A stretch of DNA of 64,000 nucleotides from Bathynomus jamesi. Its lineage: Eukaryota > Arthropoda > Malacostraca > Isopoda > Cirolanidae. Of the stretch, positions 9,500 through 18,880 are shown piece after piece (within the stretch, counting starts at the first letter, position 1; each line of letters opens with the position of its first letter). Made by a program: the position numbers and the translations under genes. The stretch lies in NCBI GenBank assembly GCA_023014485.1, contig JAJOZX010005802.1, forward strand, positions 1 through 64,000, read 5' to 3'. The notes beneath the pieces were generated by a model. It made no database searches and was not told where the DNA came from. It worked only from the letters and a program-made list of their open reading frames with translations.

Positions 9500-10129
9500 A
9501 TGGACTCTGTAGAAAAATTCAGATTCACGAGCCCATCCACATGTATTATATCTGGACCTACAGGATGTGGTAAAACTGTGTTTATGCTTAAAATCATTAA
9601 AGAAAAGGGCGAGATGTTCTCGAAATTTGTGCATAAAGTTATATGGTGCTATTCGACGTATCAATCAGTGTTCAACGAGTACCAAGATGATATTTTGTTC
9701 CACAAAGGTGTATATGACGTTAATTCGCTAAAGGGAACTGAACATACAATCATTGTAATTGACGATCTCATGTTGGAGATGGATAAAACGTTTGCCGAGA
9801 CATTTACAGTATACTCCCACCATCTTAACATAAGCGTGTTCTTCATCAATCAGAATCTATTTTTCAAAAATAGATACATGCGCGATGTGTCGTTAAATAC
9901 GCAATATCTAGTCTTATTCGCGCAACGTAGAGATGTATCACAAATTGGGGTATTAGCCAATCAAATGTTCCCGAATCAGCGTAAGGAGTTTTTGGAAGTT
10001 TATAAAGAAGCTACAAGCACGCGTTACGGATATTTGCTTTGCGACCTTCATCCGCGAAACACGTTTAGAGTGCTTCTGCGAACGAATATATTTCCAAACG
10101 AGCCTGAAACGGTGTATATTCCAGAATGA
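9500..10129 (+). CDS. Polinton genome-packaging ATPase (FtsK/HerA-A32 type)
   Basis: A 209-residue protein from the ATG at 9500; an in-frame GTG at 9491 is less likely in a eukaryotic setting. The P-loop GPTGCGKT lies at residues 19-26 and Walker B as IIVIDD near residue 88, followed by a polar NQN segment near 118 that suits the sensor region. This family drives genome encapsidation in Polintons and related viruses. It is the first gene of the rightward block and its stop overlaps the next start (ATGA at 10126-10129). The reading frame is intact and of usual size. Confidence 0.9.
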   Translation: MDSVEKFRFTSPSTCIISGPTGCGKTVFMLKIIKEKGEMFSKFVHKVIWCYSTYQSVFNEYQDDILFHKGVYDVNSLKGTEHTIIVIDDLMLEMDKTFAETFTVYSHHLNISVFFINQNLFFKNRYMRDVSLNTQYLVLFAQRRDVSQIGVLANQMFPNQRKEFLEVYKEATSTRYGYLLCDLHPRNTFRVLLRTNIFPNEPETVYIPE

Positions 10130-10449
10130 CAAAGAGACTAAAGAAATACCATGAATTAATAAAAATCTATCATCGACTGCCCCGGGCAATGCAGCAGATG
10201 TTTATTAAAAATATCGACGCCGACTTTTTAAAATGCATCTGTGAAATCTGTCTTAACGTTATAAATTGCAATGTATCAATGAAAACCCATCAGAAGGCTC
10301 GCCTACGCCGCTACAAGAACATAATACGTACACTCGCTCGTAAAAGTCAAACTGTAGCGAAGAAAAAACGAGTTATTGTGCAAACAGGAGGGTCATTTCT
10401 CCCCATCTTATTTTCAGTTTTGGGCCCTTTACTGACTAGATTAATATAA
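10126..10449 (+). CDS. Polinton small basic protein with hydrophobic C-terminus
   Basis: A 107-residue frame starting in the ATGA overlap with the ATPase gene. It contains a CICEICLNVINCNV segment (about residues 38-51), then a basic stretch (QKARLRRYK), and ends in GGSFLPILFSVLGPLLTRLI, a Gly-rich hydrophobic tail. This layout, including the Cys-containing CIC-CLN motif, is one I recognise as recurring in Polinton/adintovirus gene clusters between ATPase and integrase. The function is not established; the basic middle and membrane-like tail would suit a virion minor component. The stop overlaps the next start (TAATG). Confidence 0.75.
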   Translation: MTKRLKKYHELIKIYHRLPRAMQQMFIKNIDADFLKCICEICLNVINCNVSMKTHQKARLRRYKNIIRTLARKSQTVAKKKRVIVQTGGSFLPILFSVLGPLLTRLI

Positions 10450-11177
10450 TGAAGAAAGTGGTAGTGATTCCCCACGAGGTGTACGCCTCACTGCAAAGAG
10501 ACACGGATCTAGATCCCCGTAAAAGCAGACTTAAAAGAATGGAAAGCGAATTGTTAGCCCTATTAAACAGTGAAAAAACACCTGATGAGAAAAGAATCTT
10601 ATACCAAGAAGCTCTGCAGAAATTTCTTCACGAGTACGAAAATTATAAGAGCCCTACAGAGATTCCTGTGGTTATTAGGCACAGCACGGGGGACGATGGC
10701 GACATAGGACCTGTACCCGACGACACAGCTGACCAACCAAAAAGATTAGCCACACAACATATCGAACATGTATTAAAAAATACCCTCCCACTTACATTGA
10801 GGAGTAAAGGCTTAAGTCTTTATAATCTATTGAATGAGGATCCCGCCATACAATGGACCGATACAGGGGAGATCATTGTGGAAGGATCAAAGGTACAGGG
10901 ATCGAATATCGTAGACATTGTCCATGATCTGGTGAGAAAGTGGGATAGGCCATCACCATCAGGATGGAAGCATATTAAAGCAAGACTACAACAAATAAAT
11001 GTCCCTAAAACGTTGATAGGAAATCTGAACAGGTTAAAAGACTTGGAACATGCAACGCCTGTGACACAATTGAAGGCGCCGTCACCCCCGGCGGTAACAC
11101 CTTTGAAGAGGAGCAAGAAGAGGTTAAACCAACCCTACCCACGTGCCTCTAAAATACGCAAATGGCTAACGTATTAA
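10449..11177 (+). CDS. Polinton conserved protein, unknown function
   Basis: A 242-residue frame starting one base into the previous stop (TAATG). The N-terminal third is helical and charged. The conserved central part, LLNEDPAIQWTDTGEIIVEG (about residues 126-145) followed by GSNIVDIVHDLVR and GWKHI, matches a pattern I know from Polinton-encoded hypothetical proteins. The C-terminus is basic with KRSKKR. No enzymatic motif is visible. It ends where the integrase gene begins: the ATG at 11162 lies inside this gene's last codons in another frame. Confidence 0.75.
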   Translation: MKKVVVIPHEVYASLQRDTDLDPRKSRLKRMESELLALLNSEKTPDEKRILYQEALQKFLHEYENYKSPTEIPVVIRHSTGDDGDIGPVPDDTADQPKRLATQHIEHVLKNTLPLTLRSKGLSLYNLLNEDPAIQWTDTGEIIVEGSKVQGSNIVDIVHDLVRKWDRPSPSGWKHIKARLQQINVPKTLIGNLNRLKDLEHATPVTQLKAPSPPAVTPLKRSKKRLNQPYPRASKIRKWLTY

Positions 11178-12227
11178 CTAAACGTTATTATGACATTTCT
11201 ACCCCATCCTCTTACGGGGCGTAGATAGACTGTACAGAAGTGTTTACGGAGTAGGAAAAAAAGATGTTGAAAGATTTTTGAGGGAGCAGGACGCTTATAC
11301 GCTTCATAAGCCTGTGAGAAAAAGGTTTAAAACAGCCAAGACAACGGCTTCCTCGATTGATTCTATTTGGCAAGCAGATTTAACAGACATGCAAAGATAT
11401 TCTGTGTATAACGATGGTTACCGCTACATTCTATTCATAATAGACGTGTTCTCTAGATATCTGTGGCTAGTTCCTCTGAAAAATAAATCACCTGAAACAG
11501 TTGCTAAAGCCACCAAAACGCTAATGTTAAAAGAAAACAGGGTTCCTGGCTATTTTTGTACGGATATGGGGAAGGAGTTTATAGGCCGTGCTTTTCAGAA
11601 TATGTTGACAGAGTTTAATATCAGCTATTACACAACCAATTCTATACATAAGGCTTCTTTAGCTGAAAGAGTTCAGCGCACCATAAAGGAACGCATGCAC
11701 CGTTATTTTACACATAAAAACACATACAGATTTCTAGACATTCTGGAATCATTGGCATCATCCTACAACCGCTCACACCATCGCACGATTGGGGCAACAC
11801 CTAACGAAGTTTTAGAAAGAGGTACGCTCCCGAGAAGAGATGGATCACCACCACCACCACCACCACCACACTCTGTGCGCTTCAAAATCAATGATTATGT
11901 AAGGCTGTCGCGTTCGGGGAATAAATTCGCAAAGGGTTTTGAGCAAGGATGGACACGCGAGATTTTTAAAGTTAGGGCTGTGAGACCTAAAGGTGTGATA
12001 ATGATGTATTACATTGAAGATTTGAATGGGGAAGAAATCTCAGGAGGCTTTTACCGCGAGGAATTGCAGAAAGTTGCTTTAATTTAGAAAAAAATGTGTT
12101 TAAAATTGAGAAAATTTTAGGAAGCAAAGGTTCAGGAAGGAGAAAAATGTACCTGGTGAAATGGCTAGGGTACCCAGAAAGCTTCAACACCTATATAAAA
12201 GCTGATGCAATAATGAAGCTTAAATAG
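11162..12227 (+). pseudogene. Polinton retroviral-type integrase with chromodomain, frame-broken
   Basis: The core (frame 11278-12087) is an rve-type integrase with QADLTDM, CTDMGKEF and the SLAERVQRT glutamate giving the D, D, E triad. A Pro/His-rich linker lies near 11845-11870. The likely start is the ATG at 11162, but that N-terminal frame breaks in the G4 run at 11216-11219. After a stop at 12085-12087, a chromodomain-like tail (KMYLVKWLGYPESFNTYI) continues in another frame to the TAG at 12225-12227. Two breaks, both near short runs, make this copy non-functional unless they are sequence errors. Integrase inserts the element; chromodomains are known on some Polinton integrases. Confidence 0.85.
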
Positions 12228-12235
12228 TATGCAAC

Positions 12236-13093
12236 ATGGCTCCTAACCATTTCTACGTCACACTCCCGTCCTCCTCGTCCCTGTCTGTACACCCTAACAA
12301 CACGCTAGCCAACTTTGTAACAGAACTCCATGGGCACATTGAATTGGGTCGTGATTCGTATGAGGTGGGGATATGCGAAATTCAGCTGGACACCGTCTTT
12401 TTAAATATTGAACATAAAGAAACCGTTTTTACGATTCTTAGAGACATTGACGAGTGTGAAAAAGCTGGGGTAGCTATGGATGAAACTATGCGCATCGCTT
12501 GGACTAAGATTGCACGGTATTACAGTACAGAAGTAAGACTAGGGCCGGGTCAATATGGTTCGGCCGAGGATGTTGTGAGAGGCTTAAACGTAAGTTTAAG
12601 AAACTCAAACCTTACGAATGATTTAGTATATGAAATCGTAAACAACCCTGCACATACACTAATCCTAAAATCAAAGACTAACAGATGTCTTAAAGAACAT
12701 AGAAAGTTCAAAATTCTAACCAACGGCCGATATAGCGCAGCCTTCCAAAGAGACACATTTCACGAGACACAGTATAACTTGTCCAGATTAATGTATCAAT
12801 TGAAGATGGAGAAATTGGCTGAAAGGTCCCCAGACATGTGCTATATTTACAGTAATATAGTGGAGCACCAGTTTGTTGGGGATACCCAGGCACGCCTGCT
12901 GCGCATTGCTCACATCCCCAACCATAGAGGAAGGAGTTTGAGTATTACATATGACAGACCCCATTATGTGAATGTCGCAACTAATTTAATAACCAATATC
13001 ACAATATATATAAGAACGATTGAGGGCGAAAACTTCCCATTCGGTAACGGGAGCTTAACAGTGAAGCTACACTTTCGACGCACTGAGTTATAA
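12236..13093 (+). CDS. Polinton minor capsid (penton-type) protein
   Basis: A 285-residue intact frame. The N-terminus HFYVTLPSSSSLSVHPNNT followed by LANFVTEL and YEVGICEIQL is the recognisable start of the Polinton minor capsid protein, proposed to be a single jelly-roll penton. The remainder alternates short beta-prone stretches, as expected of a jelly roll. Its stop overlaps the next start (TAATG at 13091-13095), so it appears to be expressed with the following basic protein. Length and position between integrase and major capsid genes are typical. Confidence 0.85.
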   Translation: MAPNHFYVTLPSSSSLSVHPNNTLANFVTELHGHIELGRDSYEVGICEIQLDTVFLNIEHKETVFTILRDIDECEKAGVAMDETMRIAWTKIARYYSTEVRLGPGQYGSAEDVVRGLNVSLRNSNLTNDLVYEIVNNPAHTLILKSKTNRCLKEHRKFKILTNGRYSAAFQRDTFHETQYNLSRLMYQLKMEKLAERSPDMCYIYSNIVEHQFVGDTQARLLRIAHIPNHRGRSLSITYDRPHYVNVATNLITNITIYIRTIEGENFPFGNGSLTVKLHFRRTEL

Positions 13094-13452
13094 TGGATAG
13101 AAAGCCTTTCACCGTCTATCGAGGGATGCGATACCAGCGCGGTAGTGGACTTGGATCCATTTTTTCATCCATACTACGTACGGCTGTTCCTTTGCTGAAG
13201 AGGGGTGCCAGATACCTTGGAAGGAAAGCGCTACAATCAGGCCTTAACACTGCAGAAGACATATTGGCCGGGGCTAAACCTAAAGAAGCTCTAAAAAAAC
13301 ATTTAAAGCGTACACGGAACGAAATCATCAAAGATGCAAAGAGAAAAATGCGTGGTGGCGGGAAGAAGAAGAGGGCTCCCCGGAAGAAGAAGAAGGGTCA
13401 CGTGGTATTAAACGTAAAAGGCTATCAAAAAAGAAATGCTGTAAGCGAATGA
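13093..13452 (+). CDS. Small basic core/membrane-active-like virion protein
   Basis: A 119-residue frame starting in the TAATG overlap. After a short lead it has GSGLGSIFSSILRTAVPLLK (residues about 17-36), an amphipathic helix candidate with a Gly-rich start, then GARYLGRKALQSGLNTAEDI. The last third is very basic (GGGKKKRAPRKKKKG). This combination recalls adenovirus pVI/pX-type proteins, and similar small proteins occur beside capsid genes in adintovirus-like elements. Role in virion core or entry is inference from composition and neighbours only. Confidence 0.72.
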   Translation: MDRKPFTVYRGMRYQRGSGLGSIFSSILRTAVPLLKRGARYLGRKALQSGLNTAEDILAGAKPKEALKKHLKRTRNEIIKDAKRKMRGGGKKKRAPRKKKKGHVVLNVKGYQKRNAVSE

Positions 13453-13555
13453 AACCTATGGTTGACCACTTTTTTGACTGATATAAGCTAAGGATATTGA
13501 TCTCATGAATCATAGTTTGTTTACCACTTGTCGAGAGAGGAGTCACTATTTCGCC

Positions 13556-14856
13556 ATGGCACGCTTCATCCACCCATGTAGTTCACAATGCTGTAAATCG
13601 GAGCTGTCCTTTTTTGAGCTCCCGCCAACCCAAGTTTCTATTGAGCACAGTGACTTTATTACAATTAACCCTTTAAACACAATTAGTTCACCGAGTGCAC
13701 CTATAGAATTCGTGATACCCAGCTCAGGTCCTACTTTTTTGATCCAAGCTGTGTGCACATGTACGCTAAGCTACGTATAGCCCATTCTGATGGAACGGCC
13801 TGCGATGACAAATATGCTGTATACCCTGAAACAAACTTTCTGCACGCCATATTCAACCAGTGTGACGTATATTTAAATCAGACCAACATATCGGCAGGCA
13901 CGGGGTACTATCATCTACGAGCCTATTTGGAAAATGTCCTCAACTTTTCCAAAGAAGCGAAGGCTACCTTTTTAAGTGCGGAGGGATATTATCAAACTAA
14001 AGATGAAAATAGTATAAAGGACAAATTTAAAAATTCTAAAAAGAAAATATACGAGTGTTTTGGACGGTTGCACACAGATTTCACTTTCCAGGAGAAGTTG
14101 CTTGTGAACGGGGTGGATATGAAAATAAAGCTCACCCGCACGAGTCCTGAGATCTGCTTAAATCTGGATGCGAATCAAGAAGAGGGTGCAAAGTCCGTTG
14201 TGGTTCACATTATGGACACATACCTCCGCGTACGGCGAGTGAAATTAAGTTCACCAAAACAACTAGAAATTGAGAAAAATTTACTAAACGCTACAGTGAA
14301 ATATCCTATTAACAGAGTGCAGATCAAACTATATACGGTTCCTGCAGGGTTGGCATCGAAGCAGATAGAAAACATTGCCCTGGGAAATCTTCCTAAAAGG
14401 ATATTAATCGGCATGCAGGACCACGCTTCGGTGAATGGAAAATATAAAAAGAGTGCCTTTAAATTCGAGAATTTCGGACTTAAAAATATAACTCTATACG
14501 TTAATGGCACTGCTTTGGGTGGAACAATGGGTACGGACTATTCATCAGACGCTGTGTTACCTCTTTGTGCCAGAGCCTATAGTAATCTGACCCATATTGC
14601 AGGTGATTGTGATGAGCTTGGTAATGGGGTAACGCAGGAAGAATTCATTGATCAATTTAACCTTTATCCGTTTGACATTACACCTGACTTATCTGCTAGC
14701 GTAAATACCCATTTAACACCACAGCAGAGCGGTAACATCTCAGTGCGGCTGGAATTCGCCAAGCCTATAGACGCTCCTATTAGTGTACTAGTATATCTCG
14801 AATCGCAAGCCCTAATAGAAGTAGATAGATTTAGAAGCGTTATCACTGACTTTTAA
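13556..14856 (+). pseudogene. Polinton double jelly-roll major capsid protein, one frameshift
   Basis: The start is at the ATG at 13556 in a good context (gccATGg). The first frame carries LPPTQVSIEHSD and PIEFVIPSSG, the characteristic beginning of Polinton major capsid proteins. It runs out of frame at the T6 run 13735-13740, and the rest (about 13741-14856) continues in the -1 frame with the long jelly-roll body to the C-terminal LVYLESQALIEVD. The break sits exactly at a TTTTTTG heptamer aligned in the reading frame, so either one base was lost or a -1 ribosomal slip is used. The body is otherwise open for more than 360 codons. The protease follows one base after the stop. Confidence 0.86.
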
Positions 14857-14857
14857 A

Positions 14858-15340
14858 ATGGATGCTAATACACTTCAGAAAGTAATGGAGCGAGTCACAC
14901 GTTCCAAATTTATCGGCGTGTTTGCGAAGAATGAAACATTGAGTTTGCCAAGTACGCGAGAATGCGGTAGTCTTATTGTGAACACAGACATCATCGGTAA
15001 TGAAGGGATTCACTGGATCGCTGTCTATTTTAAAAATAGACAGCGCCTGTACTATTTTGATTCACTCGGTACTCAACCCTGGAGTGACCCTATTATTGTA
15101 AAATTTCTCGCTCAGTTACATATTCCCGAAGTTGTATGGAACCCATTTCGTATGCAGGGATATTTTACTAATGTTTGCGGAATGTACTGTGTCTCATTTC
15201 TCATGCATATGTCAAATGATAAAGAATTTATAAATTTTTTAAATTTATTTGACCCGTGTCACACTCACCGAAACGATGAAATGGTATGCAGACAGATAAA
15301 AAACCGTTTTCCAATTGTACGTACTCGTTGTATATTATAA
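14858..15340 (+). CDS. Adenain-type cysteine protease (Polinton maturation protease)
   Basis: A 160-residue intact frame starting one base after the capsid stop (TAAAATG). Candidate catalytic residues are His52 in HWIAVY, Asp68 in YYFDSLG, Gln100 in MQGYFTN and Cys107 in VCGMYC, the order His-acid-Gln-Cys of adenovirus protease and Ulp1-like enzymes. The family cleaves capsid precursor proteins during virion maturation. Length is close to other Polinton proteases. An AATAAA at 15394-15399, 54 bp after the stop, is the probable poly(A) signal of the rightward transcript. Confidence 0.92.
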   Translation: MDANTLQKVMERVTRSKFIGVFAKNETLSLPSTRECGSLIVNTDIIGNEGIHWIAVYFKNRQRLYYFDSLGTQPWSDPIIVKFLAQLHIPEVVWNPFRMQGYFTNVCGMYCVSFLMHMSNDKEFINFLNLFDPCHTHRNDEMVCRQIKNRFPIVRTRCIL

Positions 15341-15368
15341 TGTTTTTGTTCGTATATTTGTATATTCG

Positions 15369-15399
15369 TTTATTGTACTGATTTCTTTCATTTAATAAA
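15369..15399. terminator. Paired poly(A) signals between convergent genes
   Basis: AATAAA on the plus strand at 15394-15399 serves the protease transcript. AATAAA on the minus strand at 15375-15370 is about 75 nt beyond the proposed stop of the antisense gene. The two transcription units would end tail to tail. Confidence 0.55.
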
Positions 15400-16430
15400 T
15401 TTATGAAAATATATGTGTCTTCTTATCCCAAAAAGATCGAAAAACACTTACATTATTTGACATTGTTGACTGATCAGTATATCATCCGTATTCCCTTCAA
15501 AAGATTGTATAACTCGTGTCAAATCCTCATCGGACCTTAAAGGAATAATGAAAACATATACAGAGTATACAGACAGACAGATCCCCATTATGTGAAGATA
15601 TCTTTGGTTCGAGGAGTGAACGCCATAAAAATTTCGATTTTAGCATAATGGGGAAATAACACTGATTGACATTTTTGGCGAGTATCTATTTGACGAGATA
15701 CTACAACTCTCCATATATATAAAATTCTAATTATATGCACTTACATTTCTATGGTAGTCCCTTGCGTCGGGTTGTAAGGAGCGTCACTGCAAATATCTTC
15801 TACGGTCTGCGTTGAAAATAGTTCGCCACAATCAGACGCATTGAAAAGACTAATTGTGGTTAATGCTGCAGTATCACGTTCTTCATACAAGTCTGGGGAG
15901 ACGTACAGGTCCATGGTGGAGGATGTGTGACACTGCTGACTGATCAGTATATCATCCGTATTCCCTTCAAAAGATTGTATAACACGTGTCAAATCCTCAT
16001 CGGACCTTAAAGGAATAATGAAAACATATACAGAGTATACAGACAGACAGATCTCCATTATGTGAAGATATCTTTGATTCGATTACCAATTTCGATTTTA
16101 GCATGATGGGGAAATAACATTGATTGACATTTTTGACTAGTATCTATTTGACGAAATACTACAACTCTCCGTATATATATATAAAATCGAATTATGGACA
16201 CTTACATTTCTATGGTAGTCCCTTGCGTCGGATTGTAAGGAGCGTCACTGCAAATATCTTCTACGGTTTGCGTCGAAAATAGTTCGCCACAATCAGCCGC
16301 ATTGAAAAGACTAATTGTGGTTAATGCTGCAGTATCACGTTCTTCATACAAGTCTGGGGAGACGTACAGGTCCATGGTCGAGGAATGATTATTCACTGAT
16401 GCGAAAATAGCTACTGTTACTCCCAACTGA
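15370..16430 (-). CDS. Probable spliced three-exon gene in Polinton right arm, unknown
   Basis: Minus-strand model. Exon 1 codes from the ATG at 16375 to 16206, with donor GTAAGT at 16205-16200. Exon 2 is 16005-15745, with acceptor TTCCTTTAAG and donor GTAAGT at 15744. Exon 3 is 15535 to a TAA at 15450-15448. Introns are 200 and 209 bp. All junctions fall in the same phase (two bases of the codon), exon 2 is 261 bp and exon 3 contributes 84 bp, so the frame stays open for about 172 codons. The product is acidic and Ser/Thr-rich, with MDLYVSPDLYEERD at the start of exon 1 and again inside exon 2. The two introns and exons are a 470-bp tandem duplication. I recognise no family. It lies inside the Polinton ends, antisense to the capsid block, so it is a candidate captured or cargo gene. 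Confidence 0.6.
15468..16400. repeat. 470-bp tandem duplication carrying exons
   Basis: GACTGATCAGTATATCATCC recurs at 15468 and 15938, and the intervening sequence, exon and intron alike, is repeated with few differences through about 16380. The left copy lacks the leading exon and the right copy carries the promoter-proximal exon. Confidence 0.88.
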
Positions 16431-16500
16431 AAATATCCCCTTTTATATGCACATTCGCCAAGCTCCGCCCAAAAGACCAGATGTCCGTCGTGATTGGCTG
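16425..16500 (-). promoter_or_regulatory. Core promoter of the antisense spliced gene
   Basis: On the minus strand, CCAAT lies at 16497-16493, TATAAAAGGGG at 16447-16437 and a TCAGTT initiator-like motif at 16430-16425, upstream of the ATG at 16375. TATA-to-initiator spacing is shorter than usual, so the exact start is uncertain; a second TCAGTG lies at 16399-16394. Confidence 0.5.
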
Positions 16501-17006
16501 CCGATGTAGCTGGGTGGAGCTATGACGTGTACCATTCCGCTATAACGGGTACGGACGAGTAATTGCATCTTTATATTTTCACTAATAGAATTAATGCTCT
16601 TATTCTCCTTTGAAAAGTATTTGGTGATTCGTATAGAACTTTTGATATTGATTCCAAATATGGTTTCAGAAGTTTTCTATCACCCATAGTTTTCGAGAAA
16701 ATAATATTTCCATTTACTCAATTTCCCGCATCATTAGTCACTAATGTAATCGAGAGGGTATAAAGAAATATATCATAATTATATTTTAAAAATAACATTC
16801 GGTTTCAACGTTAAACTGTAGGTCTAAGGTGGTCATTACACATAATAAAATAAAGTGGTTGGCAGATAAATGGGCACCCTACGTGTCCTATGGGGTAATC
16901 TCTACTGAACTTCATTGCTAATAACTCTCAGTAATCGAATGACATCCCAAGTCGTACCTTTTCATTATAAATTGAATCCTTTATTTGAACAAAACTCTCG
17001 CTCTCT

Positions 17007-17053
<47 letters not shown>

Positions 17054-17559
17054 AGAGATAATTGTTATTATTACTAAATTGAGGTTATTGGTAATGGATC
17101 TGGGCAAGGTGTAATAATGTAATAGACCATAATATTCTATTGAAATAATTTGTATTGTTATGGTTTTAGATAATTTAAGCTCAGGACCTGCATTGTCTAC
17201 ATCGACTCCATCCGTGATATAAAAATAAATGCATATTTTATTTAATTATTTCATTACATTTATCGAATGTAAATTATCTGCTGCGGTGGATGACTCCCCA
17301 TCCAACTACCACTCAGATCCAACGTCGCTTAGTTGCTCGGCTGAGTTATGATAAAAGAAAATTATGGCAGTGGGTATGAGTAAGTTGTTTGATGTAATAG
17401 AACACAACATTCTACTCAATAATTTGTGCTGTTGCGGTATTAGAGGGTCAATCAGTGACTGAATTAAAAGTTATTTGCCCGATAGATATAATATGCATCA
17501 GTAAATGAGGCTTGCACCACTAAAGCGTTTGCCAAACATGGTGTACCACGGTAAATTCA

Positions 17560-17596
<37 letters not shown>

Positions 17597-17652
17597 GGGG
17601 GAGATCTCTCACCCGTTCTTCGGCCCGACCCCGTTTCATTGTAGAAATAATA

Positions 17653-17689
<37 letters not shown>

Positions 17690-17927
17690 GGGATGAAATT
17701 CACAATAAAACGTGAAATGAATGAATGCTGAAACAAGGAGTGAGGCGAGGTTTTGGTTGATTTGACTCGTAGAAAGGTAAAATAAGGCCGACCGAGTTGG
17801 GCAGATTCTCGGAAATCCTTTCCTCTATCGGATTATGTTTTGGGTATAAAAAGGTCTCTAGGGACACGAATCGAACGAAAAAGGTCTCTAGGGACTCGAT
17901 TCGAACTGATTTAGTTTCTGCCTTTCA

Positions 17928-17961
<34 letters not shown>

Positions 17962-17968
17962 ATGAGTT

Positions 17969-18009
<41 letters not shown>
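16501..18009. other. Noncoding right arm with microsatellites
   Basis: AT-rich sequence with TA runs (17013-17048, 17563-17593, 17655-17690, 17971-18012) and a GT run at 17933-17959. It includes a short SINE-tail-like fragment near 16820-16885 and a 5S-like fragment at 17288. A segment GGCCCGACCCCG near 17622 resembles the ends of the MITE at 18010. No gene recognised. Confidence 0.6.
17288..17345 (-). repeat. 5S rRNA-derived SINE fragment
   Basis: Read on the minus strand it contains AAGCGACGTTGGATCTG and GTAGTTGGATGGGGAG, matching the order of the 5S rRNA internal control region. Diverged and truncated, so a SINE3-type relic and not a functional 5S gene. Confidence 0.65.
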
Positions 18010-18014
<5 letters not shown>

Positions 18015-18147
18015 CGGGGTCGGACGTTTTTCCCACTGTTATTCGTGACTTAAATATTTATAATAAAAATCAAGTGTCTAAAAAGTTATTTAATAAGCAG
18101 AAATAAGATGTTTAAAAGAACAGATAATCTCCGTCCGACCCCGCTAT
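18010..18147. mobile_element. 138-bp MITE with 17-bp inverted ends
   Basis: The left end TATAGCGGGGTCGGACG and its exact inverse at 18131-18147 bound an AT-rich noncoding core. The flanking TA suggests a TA target. No transposase. Confidence 0.8.
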
Positions 18148-18640
18148 AGTGGCTTGGGCAATTCCAAATGAATAATTTCTTTATTTTTCGTCATTTTTTC
18201 ATTTTTTCGTCGCAGGAATGAGGCTATATGTTTCATAAGTTTTCATCTCGTTTGGTGGAATTGTATCGTAAATTATTTAAATGAAGTTTCATAATTAAAT
18301 TAATTGGTTTTACTGTTATTTAGGAAAATTTATATTGGGAGCAAACGTTACAATAATAAGCTTATGTCGATATAGTTACCCATTGAATTGGAACTCTTTA
18401 TTCACGTTTGCTATTATTTATTGATTGGTGGATAATTAGTTGGGTATCCCTTATAAAAATCGTTTCTGTCTAACGATTTATTTATTGGGTAACTTTACTA
18501 ATTCTATTAAAGCGTAATGAAAGAGGCGCTTGTGTTATTTTATACGGTTGAATCTTGAATAAACCATATAAATATATTGTGGTATTTTATATGGTTCATT
18601 AGTTTATTATATATACAAGTACATTTGGAATAACAGCCGT
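18148..18640. other. Noncoding right arm, no gene seen
   Basis: AT-rich sequence with a short repeated phrase (ATATGGTT/ATAAACCATATAAA near 18545-18600). No reading frame of interest. Confidence 0.5.
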
Positions 18641-18880
18641 CATATATGTGTTACACGATTAATGGGACACATGGCGCTATCTGGAATACCTTGCGCTATC
18701 TGGCAACTCAGCCAGAATAGAGGATTATAAAAGATCGCGAAGCTGGTGAAGAACCATTCCCCCCTCGGCTCCGGCCGAGTAAGGAGCTCTGCTCCTTCTA
18801 TTTCTGGCCCTTTGGTAAACCCCTTAGTGGCCTCTTAGGTTAGGGAAACGAAAATAAATTGGGGGAGAACTCCACTCTGT
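18641..18880. repeat. Subterminal Polinton repeat with twin hairpins
   Basis: GCGCTATCTGGCAACTCAGCC near 18700 is the inverse of a segment in the left subterminal repeats. Two adjacent stem-loops follow: CTCGGC/GCCGAG at about 18765-18780 and AAGGAG/CTCCTT at about 18782-18798. Confidence 0.6.

Noticed and set aside
13505..13555. Upstream ATG 17 codons before the chosen capsid start
   Set aside because: The ATG at 13556 has the better context and gives the usual N-terminus of the family.
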